Origin: Lepidodermella squamata
Taxonomy: Eukaryota > Gastrotricha
Direction of reading: 5' to 3'
Length of the DNA: 64,000 bases
Assembly (NCBI GenBank): GCA_047495785.1
Contig: JBLDXI010000054.1
Location: forward strand, 1,612,001-1,676,000
Shown piece by piece: positions 1-12,234 of this stretch (positions are counted from its first letter, which is position 1; each line of letters begins with the position of its first letter). The position numbers and the translations under genes were made by a program. Below the pieces are notes generated by a model. It was not told the DNA's origin, ran no database searches, and saw only the letters and a list, made by a program, of their open reading frames with translations.

Positions 1-1143
1 CTGACCAGTCCAACCAGATTTGCAAGCACATTTGTTGCCTACGACGCAATCGCCATTCACACAGGCTGGGTTGCATGCGAATTTGAAAGGATAAACCCGA
101 AGATCGAATAATCGCACTGGAAAATACGTGCCTTGGTTGTAAGCCGTGATAACAAAAACCGGAGAATCCATGGTAGAATCTGTTATGGGTAGAAAACTGC
201 CGAGATCCAGAGCAGTGAAAATTGCTGAACATGAAACATTGGTGCAAACGTCCATCCACACGGTGCGGCCGCCTCTAACGACAATACCAACGTGATGCCT
301 GTTTTTTATCGTGTTCTGAGCCAAGTTAACTTTTGGCATTGCATCTTTTGATGTATTGACAGCAGTCCTGACTGGAGAAGCAATGATCTGATACCTGCCG
401 TAGTAGCTTCTCACAAGGGCCAAGAACCCTGCGAAATTCGTGAAATTCAATGGCAAAATGCCACTAGTCCCTTTCGTATACAACAGAGAGGAGTTAGCGA
501 CAACGCCGATCCCATACTCGTCAGTGTTTTGTCCAACCGGACTGTCAACGTGCACGGTCACATTGATTGTAAAATCAGTCATCCTAAAGAACTGTTGCAC
601 CGTGAGAGTTATTGCATCAATTTAGGTGTAATGACGTTTTTACATGTTTGCTGGCCATTGTTGTGTATTCGTTCGTTTCGTTATTTGTTAGAATAATCTC
701 GTTGTCGGAACCAACAGTGGCAAAGGCTTTTGTCGATGTGTATACCCAGTTTTTATCTGCAGTTCATTTTTGTGTCAAAGTTTTTAGCTTTGAATTAACC
801 AATTACCATATACACCATCGTTCAGATATGAGAACATCGGCGAAAATTGTTCTGCATTAGTCGCCGGAACGCCAATAACTAACAGATTTTTTCACTCAAT
901 TTATAGCTGTAATAAGTCAATGAAACTTACTTTGTGAGCAATCAGCCCCAGTGAACCTTGCCAGGCAGTTACAAGTGTTTGAAGTACTGCAAAATCCTCC
1001 TCGCTCTTGACACGGAGGATTACATTCTAAAGACAACAGCTTATTTGAGACAATTCCTCGCAATTACTCAGTTACTCACGCCCCGAAGCGGAAGAGGCAA
1101 GCACGAGCACCAAGCATACAGTTGCAATGCCTTTATTTAGCAT
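1..1143 (-). CDS. Secreted EGF / beta-sandwich protein, 3' end cut by window edge
   Basis: The gene starts at the ATG at 1143 with a hydrophobic signal peptide (exon 1 ends before GTGAGT near 1077). The next exon (about 960-1015) encodes an EGF-like domain with six cysteines (CNPPCQERGGFC...CNCL...GADC). Two short exons and one long exon follow, then a second EGF domain (CNPACVNGDC...CACKSGWTG) that is still open at base 1. Exon order, intron phases and much of the protein match the complete paralog at 9415-10988. The region between the EGF domains has regular beta-strand-like stretches and N-glycosylation motifs; it may be a concanavalin/LamG-like sandwich, but I cannot name it. Likely extracellular. 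The partner is unknown. Confidence 0.75.
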
Positions 1144-2724
1144 GCCTTATTTGAGCTAGGAATATAGAAACTGTCTTCCCAAAATGGTAGAAAATGACCG
1201 CGTACGTTTTAGAAGTTTCGCTGCATTTCTACACAAGTAATTCGTTTATTTTTGGTTTTTTATTTCATCATTTATTTATTATTCCCCCACAATGGCTGCC
1301 AGAAAAGTGTTTTTGCCTCTGGCAATTGGTAACGCCACCTCTCGATTTGTCGATGTGCGGTGAACACGAACGCCGCTATTCACAAAGTCACCCAATTTTA
1401 CAAGAGTTGTAACTTTCTCAATTTTGCCTATTCCTGGCTGGTCGCGTTTACATTGAAAAATAAAAGAAGTTTTTTCAGTGATAGTTGGCCCTTTCTCCGG
1501 ACATTGCATTTCTGCATTTTATGTCGACCGATATTGATTCTGCTGAATCGATCATAATCAAGTACATTGTTGTAGCAAAATTTAGCGATCGATTTGTGAG
1601 CAAGCCACCTGACGCGCTTCTTTCACCATTGACGCCGCAGGGCAAATCGCTCATTTTGTTCTGAATAGACAAAACGTTCATTAATATTAGAGTGCGCCGT
1701 ATAGTTATGGACATTAAGACTTGACTCTGAACAAAGTCGGTTGTCCTTACACCAGATAATTGAATGCCCTGCGTTACAAAAGCCTCACATTACCTCATTA
1801 ATTTTTAAGGATAACTGCGCAGATACTGGAAGCGACAGACAAATCTCTTTTGGCCTAAAATTCCAGTCCTATTACGGCCAACTTACTACTACAACCGACA
1901 GTCCGAATCCAACTGGTCGGAGGAGGGGAAGAAATGGCCATAGCATGGACGGCGTTGCTCAGGAAGCGTTGACTCAGTTTTCATTCACCCTCGTTCGAAA
2001 TGCGGAATAAATAGTTGAAAGCGGTTGTCCAGAAGCAAGAACCATCTACGGCGAAACAACCTACTACTACCGTTCTTACTGGTCTCACTCTTGACTCGGG
2101 GCTAACCATGAAGCAATGAGCACTGCTTCCGGAAGAAATAAGCCAACAAGCCAACACGGTGGTTACGCAGCAGCTACTCGGGTTGCAACATTTCCATTCA
2201 AAAACCAGCTTGGAAGTGCCTTCAAAACTTGCTTATGGCGCTTATTCGACGGCAAAATGATTGCCTGTGCCCATGCGGATCGACTGAATCGACCTTTAAT
2301 TCAGGATCGACTGGACGTAGTAGAAGATCATTGTTGCAAAATTGCCGAGGTCCAATTTATTCGTTGAATTAAATCAAAACTTGATCAGTTGAAGTTTCTA
2401 TCTGAGCCGCAAATCGGGATGTCTGATGGCTGCTGAGTGCAAAGCCTTTGATGCTGAAAAAGTTTCCATGCAGTGAAACTAAAATGATGCCTTGGTTCGA
2501 TAAAGTATAAAAGAGTCTTGATAACCCACCTTAATGACGAAACGGGGGAATCGCCGTAAACCGTACGAAAGCTGCGGCTATTGTGCAATTTTTGAGCTTA
2601 TTTCAGAATTCCTGTCGAGCCTCCTTTGCGCCGTTGTGCATTTTGATCTTAAACGACTGGACCACGTTTGATCGCTTTGCCGCGATAAAAACGGAGCTAT
2701 CCTTCTTCCCCATGATTTACAATT

Positions 2725-2940
2725 CTTTAAGGGTGGCTGAGCGAGCGTAGCAGAAAAGTGAGTTGCGCTGCGGAGTGAACGTAGCAGAAATCAAAACAGT
2801 GTAGCAACAACGCGTGTTTAGTAGCATTTTAACGTAATCCGTCGCGCATTCATCTAATCCGCTGCGTAAACGAGTGCTATGACGCGGCAGGCGGTGCGAC
2901 GGTCGCAAAAATAAGGGTGAACGTAGCAATTTGATCAAAA
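2725..2940. repeat. Degenerate GTGAACGTAGCA minisatellite-like cluster
   Basis: At least four irregularly spaced copies of a GTGAACGTAGCAnAAAT-like unit (for example GAGTGAACGTAGCAGAAATC near 2773 and GGGTGAACGTAGCAATTTG near 2912). The same unit recurs in opposite orientation at 9058-9195. No coding potential was recognised. Confidence 0.45.
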
Positions 2941-4299
2941 CTGAATTTGGTAAAAAGTTGTTATATTATGGACGAAGCCGACAGAAATTTCTTATCTGGC
3001 GTAGACAACACTGTAACAGATAGGAAGCAAACGATCTTTCTATAGTGACTTTATTATAGCTGAATTCGCAAAGATGCGACACTCGTCCACTTTATGCCAC
3101 CTAATGCCCGTTATAAATTTAATCGTTAAAAAAAATCGACAGACAAAATATTGTCAAATTTGTTGTGTTTTGGCGGATAAATACTAGATTTCGCGGTCTA
3201 TCGAATGAGCCCAGCTAAATCTAGCAGGCTCTCATAATTAATTTTCTAGCATTTTTGAAAACAGCTGTCTTTGCAGGTTTACGGCAACTTTGCCATTCTT
3301 CTGCCGCGGTTGGCTTATCCGGAAATTTTTTGAAAATTATAAGAAAATTAGTTTTTTCATGTTGAGTATTGAGAATTGACTCTATCCGTTGATTTTATGG
3401 TCTATACCATGGAGGAATAGAAACTTGTACTACATCGTTATAGTCATTCGATTGTGCACGACGAGCGCGCTGGAGACTCAAGCGATCTGGAGATCTTAAG
3501 CGAGGAAGAGCGGGACTGCCACTGCGAGGAGGCGGGCCGCCTGCAGTTATGGTTACGCATGGGGGCGGGCGTCACGCTGTTTTAACGTAAAGACGCGCTT
3601 TACGGTTTTATATAGCAGAATTTAGGCTGCTCTTATCTGCTATAATAAGCTGTAACGCCCTGCCGGCGCCTGCGCCGCCTACTGTCTCCTGCCAAGTTCG
3701 GCAGTTTTTTAAGGCAGAATGGTCGAAATTCCTCGTTTTATCGTCGTTAAGGGTATCAAAATCTCATCATAGCGATTTTTCTCCGCAAGACTAGAGTCCT
3801 ACGGTCTTGTAACATCAAGGTCCAACAACAATAAAAATCACACCGTAAAGCGTGGCCAGGAGTGGATATCTAGGCAGGTAGCTATGACTTGGCGATGATT
3901 CACGTTTTGAATTTTACAGGTGAGCGACTGCGTCGGATGAAAAGTCGCCACAGTATATAAAACATAATAATATTTACATTTAGTCAATGTCTATACTGAT
4001 AACCGGTTTTGAAGAGGGCGAAGGCTGGCGAAAGATGGAAATCACCCACCCCTCAGTTGAAGATCCTACTTTTTCCGAAAAATTCATAATCATTAATTGT
4101 GTTAACAATCATGTGTTAACAAAAGTCGCAAGAGTATATAAACATACCTAAAAATACCTACTAAAAATACCTTAGTTTTTCGAGCTCTTTCCGAACAAAA
4201 TGTTTCACGATGTTCTGAAAACATGGGTTGGGTAGTCGGTCCAATTGACATGGAATTGTCCAATTCAATTTTGTTTAAATAATTCGAATAAATGTTTGA

Positions 4300-4410
4300 A
4301 ATAATCTGTAATTCGGCATTGCGGCATAATAACTGCTTTTGATTGACCATACATTTCATTGTATTATATTGCGCGCGCTAACATTTATGCTATTATGCGC
4401 TGCGCCAAAG
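4300..4410 (+). repeat. Dispersed ~100-bp repeat, copy 1
   Basis: The segment with GCGGCATAATAACTGCTTTTGA, followed by TGTATTATATTG and GCGCGCTAACATTTATGCTA, is found again as reverse complement at 8950-9057 with few changes. The two copies form an inverted pair about 4.6 kb apart. It may be a MITE-like element, but no clean terminal inverted repeats were seen. Confidence 0.55.
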
Positions 4411-5354
4411 CGCGCGTTCTGTTTATGAATATACTACGCACACATAAGAGTACTACCGTACCACTTTTTTACTTCGAGCCCTAACGAATTTGGTTTGGTT
4501 TCATTGACATTTTTTTAGATTTTCGTGGATGATGCTAATATGTTGTCAGACCATCTTATGTCATATCCCTTCATTAAAAGTCGGCCTGGGATTCGCTTAT
4601 TTTCTGCTGGCTGGTTTTTTCAGAAAACCAGTTTTTTGAGGGAAAACCTGACTTGGCTTGATGCTCTTGTCCGTCGTTAAGCAGCCGATAAATTGGTATT
4701 TCATCATAAGATGAAAATTCACTCTTGTTTGAAGAATGAGAGGCACTGAAGGGACCAATTTACGTTAATATGATATTGTTCCAATCGATGACCAATTCTC
4801 CTCCTAAAAAATTAATTGAAATTCAAGTTTGTCAGTGATAAGCAATGAATCGGTGTAATATTTTAATTTCGTGGATGATGATGAAATGTTTCCGCTTAGA
4901 ATCGAAGTTGAGGGCCAAACGGTTGATTATGTTGGGTGATAAAGATATTCTTGTGGCTAGATTATTTACAATCGCCACATACTTCTATAAAACAGGATAC
5001 ATTTTTTCAGATTCGACGGCAATTTCTGCTCATTCGGAATAATTTAGCCAGCAGTTGTTAATGATCAACCGTTAGTTCCATTTGACAGGTCCTTGGCACT
5101 GATATTCAGTGGAACAATGTAGTAGTTATCCACGAAATCCCTTAGCTACACCGATTCCAACTTGAACACTGAAAATCTCGCCTTACTGTCTTAATTCACC
5201 GAGGAACATGAACCATAGGTTAAAACTATGTCATTTTCTCGTCGATTGTTCTCTTCAGTGCCTGTCATCTTTTCCATACAGTGAATTTTCATTCAAAGAC
5301 GAAATAGTAATAAACTGGCAGCTGAAAGACGAATTCGAACATCGCGTACAGTCA

Positions 5355-5700
5355 ACATTTTCCTATAAACTCTCGTTTTAAGAAAAAGCCAGCCTGTAAA
5401 ATCTAGAAATTCTTTGTAAACCAGTTGAACTAGGCCCTAACCATTCAAAATTCTGAAGAAAATAGTTATATAATCCTCGAAATTAAAAAGATATTAATTG
5501 AAAACCCCGCAAATCTGGCCAAAAGTCTATATTTTCCTACAAAATCTCGTTTTAAGAAAAAACCAGCCAGTGAAACGCAGCAATTTTTTATCAACCAGTT
5601 GAAACAGACCCTAACCATTCAGAATTCTGAAAAAAATAACTACATCACCCTCGTATTTAAAAAGATATTTAATGACAAATGCGCCAAATCGGCTAATACT
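5355..5700 (+). repeat. Two-copy tandem duplication, unit about 174 bp
   Basis: The unit starting near 5355 (TTTTCCTA, TCTCGTTTTAAGAAAAA, CCAGTTGAA, CCCTAACCATTCA, AAAAAGATATT) is repeated from about 5529 with moderate divergence. The anchor TCTCGTTTTAAG falls at 5371 and 5545, giving a period of 174. Confidence 0.6.
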
Positions 5701-8700
5701 CGAATTTCACGGTAAACGCAATTACCTATGGTAGAACTCATGTGTGCGCAGCACAGCGCTTTATTATACGTTATACGTACCTTACGTCTGATATGATAGG
5801 AGAAAACCACACGATTTACGCTGATTGCTGATGTATTTATCCATACTATAAGGCGGCGTTGCGATTTTCATCGCATTTTTAATTTCGACAAAACCATTGA
5901 TGAGAATTACTACGAATTCTTTTCAATTCTATTGAGCATCCTTGCTTGCGATGCGAGATGAGAGTGTAGAAGCGCTTACCTCAATTACCGTATATTCCGT
6001 AATAGCTTCATATACCCGTTATTTCCGCCAGTTTACAAACCCCCCTTTTAAGGTCTTTGAAAAAAAAGCCTCTTACTCGCAATAGCTACCCGGGACCTAA
6101 TTTTTAATTCAATTTTTTCGATTTTCAAAAATTTTGAAAATCGGATTTAAAAATAATTGCGCGTAATTTTTGAAATTCCATTTCTGAGGCGTTTGATGGG
6201 CATGTTTGATAGAAAATGGCGAAACATAACCGAGTGAGAGAAGTTCAGCAACGAAAATTGCCAAAGTAACTGTCGATTTCCTAGCATTCATGATTTGAAG
6301 ATAACTAACATTTTAAAATTTCAATAAATTTCAACTCGCAATCGAACGATGAAGTTCTCGATTTTGATGAAAAGCTGTTGACTTTAGTTCGTCCCGTTTA
6401 CAACCCCCTTTTTTCGAAGCCTTTTTCGAAGGTCGGCAGGGCAGTTCATCGCGGCCGGGAAGCTTTTCTCGAATGATGGCTGGAATGCGGCTGGCTACCC
6501 CTTTCCTTCGATCATGACGAATCAGCCTATTTTAGACTATTTTCAGCAAATATTCCTGTGAAATACCGTTAGCTCAAGCTCGCTTTGCTCGCGAATAAAA
6601 GCAACCTCTGGTTTGCTGGGTGCAAATTGCAAGTATTGAGCATTTTCCCTCATCTTTGTTCAATTAGTAAAGCGAAACGGCAAAACTAATTGCGTGAATT
6701 AAATTAAAGACCTCGGGAGCAATGCGGGGTTATCATTCGCGGGTCAGAACTGCGCTGAGCTATTAGGATCGCTTAGGAATGCTCAAATTGTGGCAAAACG
6801 TCGGTTTAGGCGGTTGAAGGTCGCTTTTAAGGCCTCTGTTAATTAACCGCCTTCACTAAGCGCATAGAACTCTAGCGAAAGAAAATTGGTCATGGAAAAA
6901 AGTTGCTTGCAAAAACAAAATTTGCGGCCGATGAAAGGGCATTGCCAATGTCGGTGCGGCCGGAGAAGGGCCTGTTCGTTACTGCGGCCGAAGCAAGGCT
7001 TTTCGGCCGCCAAAAATGCCAGAGGTGAAAAAAGTTTGCGGAGCACTGTATTAGCGTCTCAATCAATTCACAATATATAGTTGCCAGTAACAAGCTGCGA
7101 GGTGAACATTCATGTTTTATAACAATTGACTGCTACAAATTGCTCTCCAACAGCAAGCTTACAACAAGGCCATAGAATATTTGAAATTGGGAGAAATTCT
7201 AACCTTTTTCATTATGAAAGAAAATCAAGACTAATTTCACAAAATGATAAGATATTCGGATTCAGCGTGAAAGGTTGGGCTTGGTTGCATGCTTCAGCAT
7301 GACCACGGATGAAGTGGGGAATAAATTGCGGGAATAAATCTTTTTGTTAGTGCGAACGCGTGTGTGTTTGTGTGGGCTTTTTTGCAGCGCGCGCACAACC
7401 TCGCGCATTTAATACACCTTTCGACTTGCAGCGCGCAGATTTGAGAGCACACGGGCTGTTTTTAGGCGCGCGCACTCACACAGTTAAACTTTTTTACCGC
7501 ATTTCTTCCTAAATTTTGTAGTAATGAATTCCTGATTCATATTAACGCGAGCACACGCAACTTTTAGTAAAATATCGCCAATAGTCTCCTGTAAAATCGC
7601 TGAAAAACTAAACACGAATTCGAGCGTCGAGAGAACATTGTATCATTTTCATTTTTTCTGAATCAAAATTTTGACGAGAAAATTCAAACTTGAAACTTAT
7701 TTCCAATTTATACGGTGGATGATGCAGAACATTTTATGAGACTACCTAAAAGCTAAAATTGCAACCCAGCCTTCTCGATTTTCCCCTGTCTTGGTACCAG
7801 TATTTCAGATTTCTTGAAAGCTAGAAATCGTGGTTCAAATAAAGTTTTGCTCAAGATGAAGTCATAAGGGAAAGGTGAAAACGGTTTGAAGCGCAATTTT
7901 TATTGCATGTTCCAGATAGAAAACAGGTCCAGGGTTTATGAAATCTCTCCGTTTTAATAATTTGAAAGCGGCAAAAACAAAATAGAGAACTTGTAACCAT
8001 CTCACATCAGGAGATCTCACAAACCGCCAGAAACTAGGAAGATAGCCATCGATCAGATAGTTCGATCATTTTACAAGGAAAAATTACCCCAGTAAATTAA
8101 GGTGGATAGATCTATCGATTACTCAACAAGATTTTTCAGCTGGGTGCCTTCTCTCCCTCTATTATACCAAATCGCCGGCCAGCGATTTGAATATGGCCAG
8201 CCGGCCACCAAAAACGCCTCGAAAAACAGAGGAGTTTGCGCATCATTGTGGTAAGCAGTTCAACTTTGAAAAAGCGGTCTCTAGGTTCCCTATTCCAGAT
8301 TGGCTGAAAGAGGGCATCCTACCCTTTAATTACCTCGATAAATGGGCCAATATCGCCAGATCGCGGTATGAACAAAACGCAAGCTCGAATTACTAAGCTA
8401 TACAACGAAGTGGACCAAAGATCAGTGCTTTAGATTTGATTCGATTTAGACCCTCTTTTCACTGATTTAGATTTGAAATGATTGATTTAAGAAGCCCATC
8501 TTCTTGAAAATCTAGATGTTTCGTGATCATCGAGGATCATCCCTGTTTCCCTCGATAATTTCATGGGTCTGGACCCCGACCCCGTGCAGTTACCGAGGGA
8601 GCACTATGGTATCTCATTGTAATTTTCGGTTTTCAGGCTGTATCTCAATCGATTTCTCGAGATTTTATTGAAAGCTTACTACTTTAATTGGCTAGATTGT

Positions 8701-8949
8701 CAATATCGACGGGTTGTCTACATTAGCTGCTTTTTGCCGTATTTTTCCCCTTTTCCTTAGCGGTGACTATGATAACAAAATTAATACTGTAGTTTTAGCA
8801 TTTCACTGATTTGACATTTTTTCCACTTGATCCGCTTCAACAAAAAGAAAAAAAGAAAAAAAGCATGGTATTTCTTGCAATTAAGCTAATAAGCGTTGCT
8901 GTTTGCTGGTTTACGCTATTGCTTTATATTACACCGAACGCGCATATTG

Positions 8950-9057
8950 GGGCATTCGCGCGCATAATAGCATAAATGTTAGCGCGCACAATATAATACA
9001 ATAAAATGTACGGTCAGTCAAAAGCAGTTATTATGCCGCAATACCGAATTATAACTT
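8950..9057 (-). repeat. Dispersed ~100-bp repeat, copy 2 (inverted)
   Basis: Reverse-complement copy of 4300-4410, matching over GCGCGCTAACATTTATGC, the TATATTGT stretch and GCGGCATAATAACTGC. It directly abuts the GTAGCA motif cluster at 9058. Confidence 0.55.
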
Positions 9058-9195
9058 TTTCGACTTGCTACGTTCACTCAGATTTTTGCTACGGTACTTC
9101 AGATTTGCTACATAACACCGGGTGGTGCTACACTCGCACAGATTTTGAGCGCTCGTTGCGCTTCTCCTAATTCTGCTACACTCACTCAGGTTTAC
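9058..9195 (-). repeat. GTAGCA motif cluster, reverse orientation
   Basis: On the minus strand there are several copies of a (T)GAGTGAnCGTAGCAnAAATC-like motif, the same unit as at 2725-2940. It lies next to the inverted ~100-bp repeat. Confidence 0.4.
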
Positions 9196-9414
9196 GCAGC
9201 GCTTACCATTTAACTCATTCTTTAACACAGGCACTGGATTCCTTCAACTCAGCAGAAATGCGGATTCTTCATTTGATAATCGTAAAGCCATGGTACCCTA
9301 TAGCATACGCTTGCTTAAGATTAAGACTCAAGATGAAATATGAGACCAGTGAAAAAGTCTCGCTTAGTAAGATAAATGCGAAATCAAATATAGTATAATC
9401 AAGTATTGGTTTTC

Positions 9415-10988
9415 TTAATGCGAGTCATAATATTCCTTTTCGTATTGCTTTTCATTGCAATCACGCCGTGGTGTTCCATCTGGACAATCGCACATCATTG
9501 AAACGCATCGTTTCGCGTTGGCACAGTCGCACATGGCTGTTGAATGTTGAAATGTCTGCAGTAATCTGCTGCGTCTTCACAAAAGTCTTACGTTGAAGGC
9601 AATCGGGGCCAGTTTTCCATTTGTCGAAACACGTGCAAACATTTGGCGCCGTGCAATATGCTGCTCGAGAGCACACGGTGGAACCACAGATTTCTGTAAT
9701 TGACGGAATTCGGATTATAAATCATAAATAGAATCGCATCCAGTATGTCTGTCAACTTACGGTTATTACAGAACTGGCCAGTCCAGCCAGCTTTACAAGC
9801 ACATTTGTTTGTTCCAATGCAAACGCCATGCGAACAGGCATGGTTGCATAAAGGCTTAGTATTGAAATCTGAAAAACAAGAAATTGATTCTGGTATCAAA
9901 TCATGCTGTAATGGCTCACCAAGTGGATAAACTCGAAGGTCGATTAATCTCACTGCATAATGAGTGCCTTGGTTGTAAGCCGTCACAACAACGACAGGAT
10001 TATCCATTGCAGGATCTGCGATCGGGAGAACGCTGCTGATGTCAAGTGCAGTGTAGACTGCTAAACATGAAACATTTGTGCAGACGTCCATCCACAGAGT
10101 ACGGCCCTCTTTAACGACGATGCCGATGTGATGTCTACCTTTTATCGAGTTCTCGTTGAAATTTTGAGTTGGATTAGCATCTCTCGATGTATTGACGGTG
10201 GCGCTGACTGGAGAAGCAATGATTTGATACCTGCCGTACCAGCTTCTCACAAGAGCAATGAAGCCGACGAAATTTGTAAAATTCAGCGGCAATAAACCAG
10301 CGCTTCCTTTCTTGTATAAGACAGAAGAGTTGGAGACTACGCCGATTCCATATTCATCAGTGTATTCTCCAACAGGACTGTCCAAATGCATAGTTGCATT
10401 AATTGTGAAATCAGTCAGTCTGAAGACCTGTTAAGCCGTCGGAAATTTAATAATCAATCATATATTACGAAAATTAGCCTAACGTTTTTTGTGGCCATTG
10501 CTGTAAACACACCCGTTTGATTATTTGTTAGAACGATGTCATTGAACGAACCGACAATCGTAAAGTTATTTGTCGATGCATATTTCCAATTTTCCTCTGC
10601 AGTTTGAATAAAAGGTTTCAATCTATGGCTTAAGTTAAACTCTTACCATATGCTCCGTCATTTTGATAAGAAAACATTGGGAAAAATTGTCTCTGATTGA
10701 ATTGAGAAACGCCCTTGACTAAAATTTTTATAAAACCCTCTTTGTTCTGGCAAGATGACAGGTGACTAAACTTACCCTGTGAACAATCCGCTCCAGTGAA
10801 CCTCGCCAAGCAAGTACAGGTGTTTGAAGTACTGCAAAATCCTCCTCTTTCTTGGCATGGTGGGCTACATTCTACAGAATTGCCTTTAGTGTAATATATT
10901 CGCAGCAATTTAATTACTTACGTCCATAAGCAGAAGAAGAAATCACACTCACTAATAAGAAAGCAATAGCAAAATATTTAATCGTCAT
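9415..10988 (-). CDS. Secreted three-EGF protein with central beta-sandwich-like domain (399 aa)
   Basis: Eight exons with phase-consistent GT-AG introns: 10988-10922, 10883-10776, 10718-10647, 10596-10484, 10427-9920, 9868-9761, 9693-9592, 9536-9415. They sum to 1200 bases, or 399 residues. Exon 1 encodes a signal peptide (hydrophobic IKYFAIAFLLVSVIS). EGF-like domains are in exon 2 (CSPPCQERGGFC...CTCL...GADC), exon 6 (CNHACSHGVC...CACKAGWTGQFC) and exon 7 (ICGSTVCSRAAYC...CTCF...DC). The last exon adds a cysteine-rich tail (CDCANAKRC...CDCPDG). The ~230-residue middle has several N-x-S/T sites and beta-rich stretches. The product is probably extracellular or matrix. It is a paralog of the truncated gene at 1-1143 in the same orientation. 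The function of the middle domain is not recognised. Confidence 0.82.
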
Positions 10989-11369
10989 TTTTATTCAAAA
11001 GCGAGAAGTAATTCCTCGAATGATACGTCTTAAACTGTTGCGTGGGTTTTCTCACGCGACAAATGCCTATCAAGTTTTGTAGTCGCGGGCGGCACGTGGT
11101 GGCATGGTAACCTCAGATATAATGTCGATTTGGCGATGTCTGGTGAAAAGAGATGTCACGGTAAAGACAATACATAATCCAGGAAACTCCCCGCGTCCAG
11201 AACAGTCGAGGAAAACCGGGAAGCGAGTGATCCAACCCCTCCACACTCTTTCGATATAGCTTGCATCTAAAAATATACGTATTTCATGTTCCAAGCAGCG
11301 AGGCAATTATTCAATTTCTTCATTTTGAGCTTGGCAAGGCAAGCCAGGGAAGTGAATAACTTTCATCCT

Positions 11370-11760
11370 ACATATCCGAGTTTCAGGAACGAACTGCAAG
11401 GTTCATACCCATATCATTAAGGCTAGGGGAATGGAATATACTTTCTGCTCATTTTATCCCGGCTCATCGGCCTTGGGTGTGACATTTATCATGCATATCC
11501 TCCATGACGGTAATAGCGACAGTGTCGTTTTGATAGATCCTATGCAAGAGAGGTTTTGGCTGGTTATCCCGGTGGAACTTTAATTTTCTAATCAAAAAAT
11601 ACCGCGACTGGTATTCCTTTTGCCAGTTGAGCCGCTTTATTGTGGCCTCCATTTAGGCCATGTTTTTCCGTCAACCTAACCAGCCTCAGTCTAGGTACAT
11701 TTCTAACGTAATATTCAGCGGTTAATCTCAAGTTTTAGATTAGAGCTTAGACGTTTCGCC
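11370..11760 (-). pseudogene. Degenerate GALNT relic (catalytic-domain fragment)
   Basis: The minus strand is alignable to exon 1 of the GALNT gene at 12235. From about 11760 to 11478 it follows that gene's DNA from the 'plus end of the DDYSD loop' through the HGLI(R)AHNKAAELA region to PLLHRIYQN(D/E)TV and VMEG. It has frameshifts and lost codons, and the DxH metal motif is destroyed. It shares the unusual HNKAAELA segment with the neighbouring gene rather than the RARLLGA form of other paralogs, so it comes from a copy of that gene. A weaker match to the exon-2 segment (FLKLGKY-like) occurs near 11375. The orientation is opposite to the neighbour. Confidence 0.7.
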
Positions 11761-12234
11761 GACGAACTCGTTTTTTCGGGCGCTATTTTTACTATCTTTG
11801 CGTCCGGTATCCGATATTGATTCTTGTCGAGTCGACCTAGTCTGCCAACGCAGTTTTCACACCTATCGTCATGTGTAGACCGCAGCCAGCGTTGCAGCTG
11901 AATAGATAATTACGATACACCAAAAATTACGCCGCAAATTAAAATCACAAATCACGTTTAACTGGAAGAAAGCGCTGTGAAAGAAAGAAGGAAGAAGCTG
12001 TTGAAAGCGGGGGAATTGGTGCAATCCGTGAGCTTATTTTAGCATTTACGTCGTGCCGCCTATATCCTAAAGCACTGAGGAGCGTGAAAACATTCTTATA
12101 CTTGAGTGCATGCATACAATCGTGTGTACAGTTGTGTTCGCGTATACCAAAGTTAAAGGATACGTTTAAAAATGCTACCTCTTTGTATACGAAGGAAAAC
12201 AAGCTCACTATGCTGCCACGCTAAAGTTCTACAC

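Larger units (their letters stand above)
1144..9414. other. Long intergenic region without a recognised gene
   Basis: AT-rich DNA between two paralogous genes. All open frames are short, lack homologous paralogs and have no signal peptide or recognisable motif. It contains dispersed and tandem repeats, listed separately at 2725-2940, 4300-4410, 5355-5700, 8950-9057 and 9058-9195. A GC-richer patch at 3455-3590 could encode a short acidic, cysteine-containing peptide but has no supported start or splice sites. A short frame at 8187-8396 is likewise unsupported. Confidence 0.5.

Noticed and set aside
3455-3590. Acidic peptide frame (SSDLEILSEEERDCHCEE)
   Set aside because: No start, splice sites or homologous partner were seen; a composition effect is possible.
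12172-12234. Upstream in-frame ATG for GALNT gene 1
   Set aside because: It adds a cysteine-containing leader without counterpart in the paralogs; the ATG at 12235 gives the normal type II anchor.
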